This document shows positions 1 through 5,797 of a stretch of DNA of 5,797 bases, in pieces (the first letter of the stretch is position 1; the number at the start of each line of letters is the position of its first letter). The notes under the pieces were generated by a model that did no database searches, had not been told where the DNA came from, and worked only from the letters and a program-made list of their open reading frames with translations. Source of the DNA: Deltaproteobacteria bacterium (GTDB lineage: Bacteria > Desulfobacterota > Desulfarculia > Adiutricales > Adiutricaceae); NCBI GenBank assembly GCA_031278795.1, contig JAITJT010000137.1:1-5797 (forward strand), written 5' to 3'. A program made the position numbers and the translations under genes.

Positions 1-138
1 AAAAAAACGAGATTTAGGTTAAGTAAGAATCCAAAACCATCGCCTTAATAGACAAGGTAAACGAATCTTCAAAGTTGAATTTTTCAATCTTAGACTGATG
101 AGTAGATCTAAAAAAATAAAAGCCGCTATCCTTTCAAT

Positions 139-199
139 CGTGAAAATAAAAATATGTATTTCAAAACTCGAAATAGCCAATAAACAAGCTATTTTCACG
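139..199. repeat. nested, mutually exclusive inverted repeats
   Basis: A 10-bp perfect inverted repeat pairs CGTGAAAATA (139-148) with TATTTTCACG (190-199). A second, 7-bp perfect repeat pairs AAATAGC (171-177) with GCTATTT (188-194) around a 10-nt loop. Both use bases 190-194, so only one hairpin can form at a time. This is seen directly in the sequence. Any role, such as an RNA switch, a protein site or a remnant of a mobile element end, is unknown, and chance in AT-rich DNA is possible. Confidence 0.45.
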
Positions 200-211
200 C
201 TAGGATCCTAG
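200..211. repeat. 12-bp perfect palindrome
   Basis: CTAGGATCCTAG reads the same on both strands and directly abuts the right arm of the inverted repeat ending at 199. It could be a dimeric protein-binding site, but no neighbouring promoter is recognisable and no regulator family can be named. Confidence 0.3.
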
Positions 212-333
212 ATAAAGACCGCCATACAAGAAAACTGGAGAGCTAGTCCCCAGACACACTTATTTTATACAATTTTCAGGGTCATGAAAAGGGGGTAAAC
301 TTAATTTTTTGCTGTTAGATCTTCTTGAGACAC

Positions 334-370
334 AAAAAAAACCCTTGTCCTATTGAAAAAAGGACAAAGG
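334..370 (-). terminator. intrinsic terminator, probable end of phn transcript
   Basis: On the minus strand, a 10-bp stem forms between bases 370-361 and 351-342 around a 9-nt loop, followed at once by eight U residues (341-334). One pair (368 with 344) is a G-U wobble in minus-strand RNA but a C-A mismatch in plus-strand RNA. The U-tract also lies only on the minus-strand exit side, so the orientation is clear. It lies about 255 bp past the phnN stop with no gene between, so it most likely ends the phnN or whole phn message. Confidence 0.8.
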
Positions 371-626
371 TCTATCCATATAGTGTATTATTCAAGCTTT
401 TTTGAGTAAAGTTCTACTTTTTCTGTTAGAAATCTTAACCTTTCAGCAAGGGGCTTTTTTAGCGAATATAAGGGTTTGAGCTACTTTTATAGTGTTGCAG
501 TATATTTCTAGGTAAAATAAATATTCTCTCTAAGCTTTAGGGAATCCAAAGGACTGAGTTGTTAGAACCAAGCTCGCGCCTCTTTAGGCCAGGGCCGATG
601 GCTATGAGATTATATGTCGTTAAAAT

Positions 627-1247
627 TCAAATCGCGTTCACATTCACCGGGAGCGTCCCTCTCTGAGGTCGCAATATGTTCAAAAAAGTATCTACTGCGT
701 CCAATAAATTTCCTGAATTATCAATTTGATAGGTAAGTAAGGATTCTGGTACTAGAAATTGTTCGGCTCCCCTTTCCAGACGCTCCATGATACCGCTTAG
801 GCTCTCTCTTTTTCTCTGAAAAAGACGAGTTGTTACGATATCAGGATCCGCGTATATCTCGATCACCTCAAGTTTTGGAAACAACTCAGATGCTCTCTTT
901 AAATACTCTCTCGAGCCGTTGACAATAACAGTACGCCCTAACAGTAGCTCTTGCTCCATCTCTCTTCCGATTCCATACTTGAGTCCGTGGCTTTCCCAAT
1001 ATAGAGAAAACATTCCAAGGTTTTGCATCCTCATGAACTCTTCATCGGTCACAGGTATGTGATCTTCACCGGATGCATCATATTCTCTGGTTATATAACG
1101 CTTGATAATTGTGACGCTTTGGTCTAAATGAGGTTTCAAGGCGTTTAGCACCGTATCTTTTCCAACGCCCGATCTGCCGATTAAGTACAACAACCTTCCA
1201 GAGCTGTTATTGAATTGATTATTTTCTTCACACACAATACTCACCAT
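627..1247 (-). CDS. phnN: ribose 1,5-bisphosphate phosphokinase PhnN
   Basis: This cytosolic kinase of the guanylate-kinase-like P-loop fold phosphorylates ribose 1,5-bisphosphate with ATP to PRPP, the last step that returns the ribose scaffold of the C-P lyase pathway to metabolism. The 206-residue product shows a Walker A loop GRSGVGKD (residues 24-31), RYITRE (50-55), HIPVTDEEF (63-71), YWESHGLKYGIG (83-94) and VNGSREY (109-115), all with clear counterparts in E. coli PhnN. It has about 16 extra N-terminal residues before the first beta strand. The ATG at 1247 has no good Shine-Dalgarno sequence; a GTG at codon 5 preceded by GGTGAG is an alternative start. It is set off from phnM by 174 bp and has lower GC (about 46% in sampled lines) than phnL or phnK, so it may be transcribed partly on its own. 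A plain guanylate kinase is less likely given the PhnN-type motifs and the neighbours. Confidence 0.9.
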   Translation of the reverse strand: MVSIVCEENNQFNNSSGRLLYLIGRSGVGKDTVLNALKPHLDQSVTIIKRYITREYDASGEDHIPVTDEEFMRMQNLGMFSLYWESHGLKYGIGREMEQELLLGRTVIVNGSREYLKRASELFPKLEVIEIYADPDIVTTRLFQRKRESLSGIMERLERGAEQFLVPESLLTYQIDNSGNLLDAVDTFLNILRPQRGTLPVNVNAI

Positions 1248-1367
1248 ATTACTTAAGTGTTAATTCGTACCTGTGTCAAGGCACAATTATCCCGTAACCC
1301 TTATATTTCAAGGTTTTTCGTATAATCATTAAATATCTTGTTTATTTAACGAGGCGGAAAATGTTTT

Positions 1368-1396
1368 TGTAAATTAATTGAATAATAATATGTCAA
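1368..1396 (-). promoter_or_regulatory. weak candidate promoter for phnN
   Basis: The AT-rich gap between phnM and phnN contains a perfect -35-like TTGACA on the minus strand (1396-1391). A 17-bp spacer leads to TTTACA (1373-1368), which matches only half of the -10 consensus. A second TTGACA (1279-1274) is placed so that transcription would start inside phnN, so it is less likely. No terminator was recognised after phnM, so read-through from the upstream operon is equally possible. No Pho box was recognised. Confidence 0.2.
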
Positions 1397-1421
1397 AGCT
1401 TGGCTTATGATTGCCGCTGTC

Positions 1422-2594
1422 CTAAAAAACCCTTGAACCGCCCACCCAAACCGATTCGATCTTTGGCCGCTTATGGCTCAAGCTCACCCTTATAAGATCC
1501 GCTTTCAGGCCAGGGGCTATATTTCCCCTATCACTCAGTCCGGCGGCTTTGGCCGGGTTCTTGGTGACGGTGGCCATGGCGTCTTCGAAACTGTAGCCGT
1601 GCTTAAGCCATAGGGCGAAGGCTCCGTGGATCAGACTTGACGGCACGTAGTCGGAGGATAGGCAGTTCAGGTGACCCGCCTTGGCCACGTCAGCGGCCAA
1701 GACGTTTCCGCTGTGTGAAGACTCGCGTATCAGGTTGGGAGTGCCCATGATCACCGTGAGTCCCGCCTTATCGGCCTTGGCAGCGGCTTCCATGGTCGTG
1801 GGAAACTCGCTGATGACGGCACCTTGCTCCAGTGCCAGGTCGATATGGGATACTTCAGTGTCATCGTGGGTAGCTAGCGGGATATTGTGTTTCCGGGCGT
1901 AGGAGACGATTCTTTCGATGTTAGCCTCAGCGCATTTATCCCTGATTTCTTTTATCCTCAAGGCGTCTTTCTCCAGCTCCTCCATGTCCATGATTTTTCT
2001 GTTGTATTTAGCCCAATCTTCTATTCTTCTCCACTGGCGCTGCCAGGGAGTGTGATCCATGATGCTCAGAAGATCTGGTCTTACGCATTTTAGAGCGTCA
2101 TTGAATAGCCTGAGCATGTCTTTGGAGCTAATCTCGCACCTTATGTGAAGGAGGTGCCTTGCCCTTAAGTACTGCTTGTACGTGGCGTAGGCCATAAGAG
2201 ATGTTATGAGCATAACCTCCCGGCCTTTGTCGATGGATTCGCCCACGCAGACGGAGTCATAGACCGTGGTTATCCCGGAACTAACCATCTCCGCGTCGTG
2301 GGCTTCCAACGCACCTAGCCCATCGTTCCAGTAGATGCCTGGTCTGGGCATGAGGTGCCTCTCCAGGTTGTCGGTGTGGAGCTCCACCAGGCCAGGAAGG
2401 AGGTAATCACCGTTAAGATCCACCTGTCCGGAACCCTCCGTGAAATTGTCCGACACTTCCACTATGAGACCGTCTCTTATGAGGACATTGGACTCTTTTA
2501 CGCCTTCAGGGGTAAGGATCTTCCCCCCTATGAGGAGGAGCTCCTTGGGTTCCTCGTTTACGCTTTCACCACTTTGCAGTCGATTCAGCAACAT
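1422..2594 (-). CDS. phnM: RPnTP diphosphohydrolase PhnM
   Basis: This amidohydrolase-superfamily metal enzyme removes pyrophosphate from ribose-1-phosphonate 5-triphosphate, giving the 5-phosphate substrate of PhnJ. Family motifs, numbered from the chosen start, are HTDN (73-76, first metal ligands), MDHTPWQRQ (179-187), ATHDD (241-245), EFPTT (263-267), GTPN (284-287), SHSGN (293-297) and SSDY (313-316). All align with E. coli PhnM, and the end VGGSRVF resembles the E. coli C-terminus. I chose the ATG at 2594 (390 residues) because GGTAGGTGG lies just upstream at 2606-2598. The ATG at 2612, which adds six residues, has only AT-rich sequence before it. About 120 bp containing a hairpin separate it from phnL, unlike the tight joins upstream. 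The reading frame is intact and the product is slightly longer than the 378-residue E. coli protein. Confidence 0.95.
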   Translation of the reverse strand: MLLNRLQSGESVNEEPKELLLIGGKILTPEGVKESNVLIRDGLIVEVSDNFTEGSGQVDLNGDYLLPGLVELHTDNLERHLMPRPGIYWNDGLGALEAHDAEMVSSGITTVYDSVCVGESIDKGREVMLITSLMAYATYKQYLRARHLLHIRCEISSKDMLRLFNDALKCVRPDLLSIMDHTPWQRQWRRIEDWAKYNRKIMDMEELEKDALRIKEIRDKCAEANIERIVSYARKHNIPLATHDDTEVSHIDLALEQGAVISEFPTTMEAAAKADKAGLTVIMGTPNLIRESSHSGNVLAADVAKAGHLNCLSSDYVPSSLIHGAFALWLKHGYSFEDAMATVTKNPAKAAGLSDRGNIAPGLKADLIRVSLSHKRPKIESVWVGGSRVF

Positions 2595-2597
2595 AAT

Positions 2598-2606
2598 CCA
2601 CCTACC
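2598..2606 (-). promoter_or_regulatory. ribosome binding site deciding the phnM start
   Basis: GGTAGGTGG on the minus strand, whose AGGTG matches the anti-Shine-Dalgarno complement, ends 3 nt before the ATG at 2594. This corresponds to normal ribosome spacing when aligned to the full AGGAGGTGA. It lies inside the first codons of the longer frame starting at 2612, which itself has no such signal, so it favours the shorter PhnM. Confidence 0.6.
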
Positions 2607-2660
2607 AGTCATAATTTTGAAATAATCGCGTATCCTGTATGTTCTTTGGATTTAATCTTT

Positions 2661-2689
2661 TTAAAGAGCTTAGAGCGTATAGCCTTTAA
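2661..2689 (-). repeat. hairpin between phnL and phnM
   Basis: TTAAAG and GCT (2661-2666, 2668-2670) pair with AGC and CTTTAA (2681-2683, 2684-2689), giving a 9-bp stem with a single bulged base and a 10-nt loop. On the minus strand the T-run (2698-2692) comes before the stem, and no U-tract follows it, so this is not an intrinsic terminator for the operon. It could mark RNA processing or tune phnM expression; that role is inference. Confidence 0.4.
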
Positions 2690-2714
2690 GAAAAAAATCT
2701 CATGAGTAAGCGTC

Positions 2715-3473
2715 TCATCTGACACCTGTTGCCCTGAGCTCACTTTCCGTGAGCTCATCCTCATCCAGAGTCCCTCGTCCTAGATCAAGTGGCGCGAGTT
2801 CTAGGACAGAGTCTGAGACCATGTCCCTTATCTCCCGGTCGTGGAATACCCCCACCACCGCGGTGCCGCGTTTCTTGGCATCTATAATGAGATTCGCCAC
2901 TTTTTCCCGGTTTTTCCTGTCCAAGGATGCCGTGGGTTCATCTAGTAAGAGTACCGGAGACTCCTTTATGAGGCCTCTCGCGATATTCACGCGCTGCTTT
3001 TCCCCACCGGAGAATGTTAGAGGTGGAAGCGACCAGAGCCTTTCCGGAACCGAGAGTGTTATGAGGGCCTCCTTGGCCCTCTCCAGGCTCTCTTTTCTAG
3101 GTTTCCCTTGTGATATAAGAGGGGCGGCAACTATCTCCACTGCTGGCACTCTGGGTATGACTCTTAGGAACTGGCTCACGTAGGAGACGCTGTGTTTACG
3201 CATATCCAGGATTTCCCGCTCGCTGGCCTGGGCTAGATCCAGGTATGCGCCCTGGTGGGCCACCTTGAGGGAACCCTCACATATGCGGTAGTTTCCGTAG
3301 AGGCAGCGTAGTAGCGTGGATTTTCCGCAACCTGAGGGGCCGTTTACGCTTAAGCAGCTGCCAAAGGGCACAAGTAGGTTAACGTCCACAAGCGCCGTGA
3401 TATGAGCCGGACCCTGGTGGTGGAGGGTGAAGCTCTTCTTAAGGTTTTCAGTTATTATGGCGTTTTTGAGCAT
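2715..3473 (-). CDS. phnL: C-P lyase ABC-type ATPase PhnL
   Basis: PhnL is an ABC-type ATPase needed with PhnG, PhnH and PhnI for forming the ribose-triphosphate phosphonate intermediate. In E. coli structures it docks on PhnK, forming a second ATPase layer on the core complex. The 252-residue product has Walker A GPSGCGKST (45-53), the Q-loop in VSQFLRVIPR (Q101), signature FSGGEKQRVNIARG (154-167), Walker B LLLDEPTASLD (175-185) and an H-loop histidine in GVFHD (H211). The stretches VSQFLRVIPR, SVPERLW and TASLD are specific to PhnL. It starts directly after the phnK stop with no gap, and GAGG lies 5 nt before the ATG. Roughly 20 residues extend past the E. coli end, in an acidic tail with LDEDELTESE. 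No membrane segment is visible, and no permease is encoded here, so an ordinary transporter ATPase is unlikely. Confidence 0.95.
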   Translation of the reverse strand: MLKNAIITENLKKSFTLHHQGPAHITALVDVNLLVPFGSCLSVNGPSGCGKSTLLRCLYGNYRICEGSLKVAHQGAYLDLAQASEREILDMRKHSVSYVSQFLRVIPRVPAVEIVAAPLISQGKPRKESLERAKEALITLSVPERLWSLPPLTFSGGEKQRVNIARGLIKESPVLLLDEPTASLDRKNREKVANLIIDAKKRGTAVVGVFHDREIRDMVSDSVLELAPLDLGRGTLDEDELTESELRATGVR

Positions 3474-4250
3474 CTATGCCTCGCCTAGGACTGAGGATAC
3501 TAAGAGCTGGGTGTAGGCTTCCTGCGGGTCATCCAGCACCTGATCCGTAAGGCCCCGCTCGATAATCTTTCCGTTTTTCATGACCAAGAGCCTCTCGGTT
3601 AAAAGTCTAGCCACACCCAGGTCGTGCGTTACCAAAACCACGGCCAGGTTGAACTCGGCTGAAAGCCCCCTGATGAGATCCAGTACCCTGGCTTGAACCG
3701 AGACGTCCAAGCCTCCAGTGGGCTCATCCATGTAGACGAGCCTGGGGCTCGTCACCAGGTTTCTGGCTATTTGCAGCCTCTGGCGCATGCCGCCAGAGTA
3801 CTCCTCCGGACGCGAGTCCAGCCTGGCAAGCGGGAGTTCCACCTTGTTCAGCCACTCGGCCGCGCGCGCCCTGGCCTCACCGTAGTTCCTCAAACTACCG
3901 GAAAGAAGCCTCTCAGCGACGTTTCCTCCGGCGCTGACCTTGAGTCTTAAGCCCAAGGCAGGATCCTGGTGCACAAAGCCCATGTCCGTGCGCATGAGAG
4001 CCCTACGCTCTCTTTCCCTTAAGGAGAAAAAGTTGCGCTCGCAGCCGTCTCTACCCGCAAAATACAACTCGCCGGAGTTGGGCTTGATAGCTCCGCTTAG
4101 AATGTTTAGGAGCGTAGTTTTGCCGCTACCACTCTCGCCTACGATACCCAAGACCTCACCAGGATAGAGCTCGAAGCTGATTTGATTCACGGCCACTATA
4201 TCCCCAAAACTCTTGGAGAGCTCAACGGCCCTTATGAGAGGAGGTGTCAT
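3474..4250 (-). CDS. phnK: C-P lyase ABC-type ATPase PhnK
   Basis: PhnK is an ABC-type ATPase that binds PhnJ in the C-P lyase core complex. It resembles the oligopeptide-transporter ATPases but is not part of a transporter. The 258-residue product shows Walker A GESGSGKTT (38-46), Q-loop GFVHQDP (Q95), signature YSGGMRQRLQIARN (151-164), Walker B YMDEPTGGLDVS (173-184) and H-loop VTHD (H209). The PhnK hallmarks LKVSAGGN, DLGVARLL and YTQLLVSSVL are present. Its length matches the family (252 in E. coli). The only ATG available in frame is at 4250, just 3 bp after phnJ, because the preceding in-frame codons run into a stop. The GGAGG before it is unusually far away (see the separate entry). 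Sampled GC reaches about 68% here, the highest seen in the window. Confidence 0.95.
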   Translation of the reverse strand: MTPPLIRAVELSKSFGDIVAVNQISFELYPGEVLGIVGESGSGKTTLLNILSGAIKPNSGELYFAGRDGCERNFFSLRERERRALMRTDMGFVHQDPALGLRLKVSAGGNVAERLLSGSLRNYGEARARAAEWLNKVELPLARLDSRPEEYSGGMRQRLQIARNLVTSPRLVYMDEPTGGLDVSVQARVLDLIRGLSAEFNLAVVLVTHDLGVARLLTERLLVMKNGKIIERGLTDQVLDDPQEAYTQLLVSSVLGEA

Positions 4251-4269
4251 ATGTTAATCATTTCCTCCC
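4247..4269 (-). promoter_or_regulatory. unusual ribosome binding site and 4-codon mini-frame at phnK
   Basis: GGGAGGA (4269-4263) lies within the last codons of phnJ, but its GGAGG ends 13 nt before the phnK ATG, beyond usual spacing. Between them lies ATG ATT AAC ATA TGA (4261-4247), whose stop overlaps the phnK start codon. The GGAGG is only 2 nt from that inner ATG, so translation of the mini-frame is doubtful. phnK may instead start by reinitiation or coupling from phnJ, which ends 3 bp before it. Confidence 0.35.
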
Positions 4270-5162
4270 ATTGTTTTTTGCTTTGAAGAAAATTCATTAA
4301 GAGGCTGATTATTCATCCCAGTTTTTTCTTGAGCCTTCACTCTTTCCTCGCAGTAGTCCGTGTCCGAGCAAACAAAGATCCTCTCACCTTGGTCTCCCGT
4401 TATAACCTCATCTAGAAAGCTATCCGTGGAACCACATATGTCGCAAGTGCGCCCAGAGATACCCCTTTTGAAGGGATAGTCCTCAAAGTCTAGACTAACT
4501 ACAGGTGTGTGAGGTGGTACCGCATAAACGCGTTTTTCTCTACCAGCTCCAAAGAGGTGTAGGGCCTTGGACATATGAAGCTTTGGGTTGTCGAAACGTG
4601 GAATGGGCGAAGGGCTCATGGCGTAGCGGGAATTTACTATGGCTGGATAGTCATAGCTTGAAGCTATTTCACCATGGCGTGTTATATCCTCATAGAGCTT
4701 GACATATAGAATTCCGTACTCGCTATTAGCATGAAGGGCGCTAGCTTCGCTCTCCCTTGGCTCCAAAAAGCGTAGTGGCTCCGGTATGGGAACCTGGTAG
4801 ACCATTATCTGCCCTTCTGTTAACGGCGTTTCAGGTATTCTGTGCCTGGTTTGGATAATTGAGGCTTCATTGGTTTTCCCAGTTATCTTCACAAAGGCTG
4901 TCTTGTGGAAAAACTTCTGGATTGAGACCGCATTGGTGGTGTCCATGGAGCCCTGGTCAATCACTTTCAGCGTGTCATCTGGGCCAATGATGGAGGCGGT
5001 CACCTGGATACCTCCGGTGCCCCAGCCGTAGGGCATGGGCATTTCTTTCCCGCTAAAAGGCACCTGGTAGCCTGGTATGGCTACAGCCTTAAGAAGAGCT
5101 CTTCTCACTAGCCTCTTGGTGTCCTCGTCCAGGTAGGCGAAATTTAGACCGCTCGCCTTCAT
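4254..5162 (-). CDS. phnJ: C-P lyase catalytic subunit PhnJ (radical SAM)
   Basis: PhnJ is the radical SAM enzyme that cleaves the carbon-phosphorus bond of 5-phosphoribosyl 1-phosphonate, releasing a hydrocarbon and 5-phosphoribosyl 1,2-cyclic phosphate. The product is highly similar to E. coli PhnJ throughout (AVAIPGYQVPF at 26-36, YGWGTGGIQ at 45-53, IQTRHRIPETPLTE at 103-116, PIPEPLRF at 125-132, LFGAGREKR at 213-221). The noncanonical CX2CX21CX5C cysteine pattern is intact: Cys240, 243, 265 and 271, one position below E. coli 241, 244, 266 and 272. Cys271 is thus the likely thiyl-radical cysteine and Gly31 the likely glycyl site. GAGGAGG lies 7 nt before the ATG, which overlaps the phnI stop as ATGA. 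The 302-residue product is about 20 longer than E. coli (281), through a polar C-terminal tail after the cysteine cluster. Confidence 0.97.
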   Translation of the reverse strand: MKASGLNFAYLDEDTKRLVRRALLKAVAIPGYQVPFSGKEMPMPYGWGTGGIQVTASIIGPDDTLKVIDQGSMDTTNAVSIQKFFHKTAFVKITGKTNEASIIQTRHRIPETPLTEGQIMVYQVPIPEPLRFLEPRESEASALHANSEYGILYVKLYEDITRHGEIASSYDYPAIVNSRYAMSPSPIPRFDNPKLHMSKALHLFGAGREKRVYAVPPHTPVVSLDFEDYPFKRGISGRTCDICGSTDSFLDEVITGDQGERIFVCSDTDYCEERVKAQEKTGMNNQPLNEFSSKQKTMGGND

Positions 5163-5797
5163 GAGAGAGCCTCCTCACTGTTTCCCGGTATACCGGAGCT
5201 ATTCTGATTATGTGTCTCTGTCACTCTTTCTTCCACCTTCTGGAGGGAGTTCACAATTGTTTCTCCGGAACCTAGCTCAGTCTTTGTGTCTTTAGCCTGT
5301 TTTGACTTCCTGATATCTCTCAAGAGGCCTATTTCTGATTGGAAGTCCACGTAGTGGGGCAGTTTTAGGTGGCTTACGAAACCTGAGGCCTCCACGCTGT
5401 CCCCGTGGGCCAGGACAAATTCCTGATCCTGGGCTGGGCCCTTCACAATCTCGTCAAAATCCTCGGCGCGCAAGGATCTTTCCACTATGGCCATGGATAG
5501 GGCCTTTTTCTCGTTGTTTCCGAAAACCAGGCCGTAACCCCTGGTGAACATGGGCCCGTCACTTCCTTTCATGAACTGGTTGACGGTCTCGCACTCGGTT
5601 ACCTCAATCTCTCCAATGGTCACGGGAAAACCTAGTTCCTGAGGCACGAATTCCACTTTAATCTTCCCAATTTTTAACTCGTTTACGAAAGGATGGGTGG
5701 AGCCAAAGCCGCGCTGGGTGGAGTAGGCCAAGGAAAGAAGAAAGCCCTCATCAGCTCGTCCTAATGTCTGAAGCCTCATGGAACGCTCCATGGGAAA
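5159..5797 (-). CDS. phnI: C-P lyase core subunit PhnI, 3' part
   Basis: PhnI is a core subunit that, in E. coli, carries the nucleosidase activity replacing the adenine of ATP with phosphonate when PhnG, PhnH and PhnL are present. Only the C-terminal 212 residues are visible. The frame is open to the right edge (Phe-Pro precede the first Met), so an ATG at 5791 should not be read as the start; by comparison with the 354-residue E. coli protein roughly the first half is missing. Conserved stretches are GYGLVFGNNEKKA, GPAQDQEFVLAHGDSVEA and HLKLPHYVDF. The last holds the two histidines equivalent to E. coli His328 and His333, which bind zinc near the PhnJ interface. After this the protein continues about 45 residues beyond the E. 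coli end, in a polar, Gln/Asn/Ser/Glu-rich tail. The stop overlaps the phnJ start by 4 bp. phnG and phnH are expected just outside the window. Confidence 0.95.
   Translation of the reverse strand, partial: FPMERSMRLQTLGRADEGFLLSLAYSTQRGFGSTHPFVNELKIGKIKVEFVPQELGFPVTIGEIEVTECETVNQFMKGSDGPMFTRGYGLVFGNNEKKALSMAIVERSLRAEDFDEIVKGPAQDQEFVLAHGDSVEASGFVSHLKLPHYVDFQSEIGLLRDIRKSKQAKDTKTELGSGETIVNSLQKVEERVTETHNQNSSGIPGNSEEALS

Larger units (their letters stand above)
1..626. other. AT-rich non-coding region downstream of phnN
   Basis: No convincing gene is visible here on either strand. The DNA is clearly AT-richer than the genes (about 35% GC in a sampled line). It holds a strong minus-strand intrinsic terminator (334-370), a nested set of inverted repeats (139-199), a 12-bp perfect palindrome (200-211), a small 6-bp inverted repeat (273-278 with 285-290) and an unconvincing open frame (23-211). 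The stretch between phnN and the terminator (371-626) has no supported reading frame and probably forms a long 3' untranslated region. Whether the left part belongs to another gene's flank cannot be seen from this window. Confidence 0.6.

Noticed and set aside
98..211. Plus-strand 37-residue open frame starting at ATG 98
   Set aside because: It has no Shine-Dalgarno sequence, its Lys/Ile-rich composition follows the AT-rich DNA, and it resembles no family I recognise. It is noted as a low-interest observation only.
437..460. Possible plus-strand terminator (short stem before a T-run)
   Set aside because: The stem is only about four base pairs and no plus-strand gene lies upstream.
585..606. 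Hairpin just after phnN (GGCC-rich segment) as its terminator
   Set aside because: The stem is only about six pairs with a bulge and no U-tract follows on the minus strand. The terminator at 334-370 is far stronger.
1..626. CRISPR array, tRNA or insertion sequence in the left flank
   Set aside because: There are no regularly spaced direct repeats, no tRNA-like cloverleaf was recognised, and no transposase frame or paired terminal repeats are visible.
2355..2705. Plus-strand open frame of 116 codons across the phnM start and phnM-phnL gap
   Set aside because: Most of it is antisense to the clearly conserved phnM, and its product shows no recognisable motif.
2749..3183. Plus-strand open frame of 144 codons inside phnL
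   Set aside because: It is wholly antisense to a conserved ABC ATPase and has a serine/arginine-rich low-complexity translation, typical of a shadow frame.
2715..4250. PhnK and PhnL as a phosphonate ABC importer
   Set aside because: Both carry PhnK- or PhnL-specific motifs, and no permease or binding protein is encoded nearby. The phosphonate importer is PhnCDE, which is not in the window.

Overview
The window carries most of a carbon-phosphorus (C-P) lyase operon for phosphonate breakdown. It reads on the minus strand, from right to left: phnI (3' part only, cut by the right edge), phnJ, phnK, phnL, phnM and phnN. All six products are recognised from conserved motifs that match the well-studied Escherichia coli C-P lyase proteins. 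The genes lie in the E. coli order, and none is broken by a frameshift. The organism is bacterial, but its lineage cannot be fixed from this sequence. Arginine is often coded by AGG/AGA and isoleucine by ATA, coding GC varies widely, and non-coding DNA is AT-rich. These traits fit several anaerobic or Gram-negative lineages.

Layout. Positions 1-626 hold no convincing gene. The region is about one-third GC and contains several inverted repeats and one clear minus-strand intrinsic terminator (334-370), which probably ends the phn transcript. phnN (627-1247) is separated from phnM by a 174-bp AT-rich gap that may hold its own promoter. phnM (1422-2594, alternative start 2612) is separated from phnL by about 100 bp containing an RNA hairpin. 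phnL, phnK, phnJ and phnI (2715-5797) are packed tightly with gaps of 0 or 3 bp and one 4-bp ATGA overlap, as expected for subunits made together. phnG and phnH should lie just beyond the right edge.

How the genes work together (established for E. coli). PhnI, with PhnG, PhnH and PhnL, couples the phosphonate to ribose triphosphate taken from ATP. PhnM removes pyrophosphate. PhnJ, a radical SAM enzyme, cleaves the C-P bond to give a hydrocarbon (methane from methylphosphonate) and a ribosyl cyclic phosphate. After that ring is opened by PhnP, which is not in this window, PhnN phosphorylates ribose 1,5-bisphosphate to PRPP. PhnK and PhnL are ABC-type ATPases that dock on the core complex and are not transporter subunits.

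I found no undescribed system. The less ordinary points are C-terminal tails on PhnI, PhnJ and PhnL beyond their E. coli counterparts, unusual spacing at the phnK start, hairpins between genes and downstream, and the detached, lower-GC phnN.
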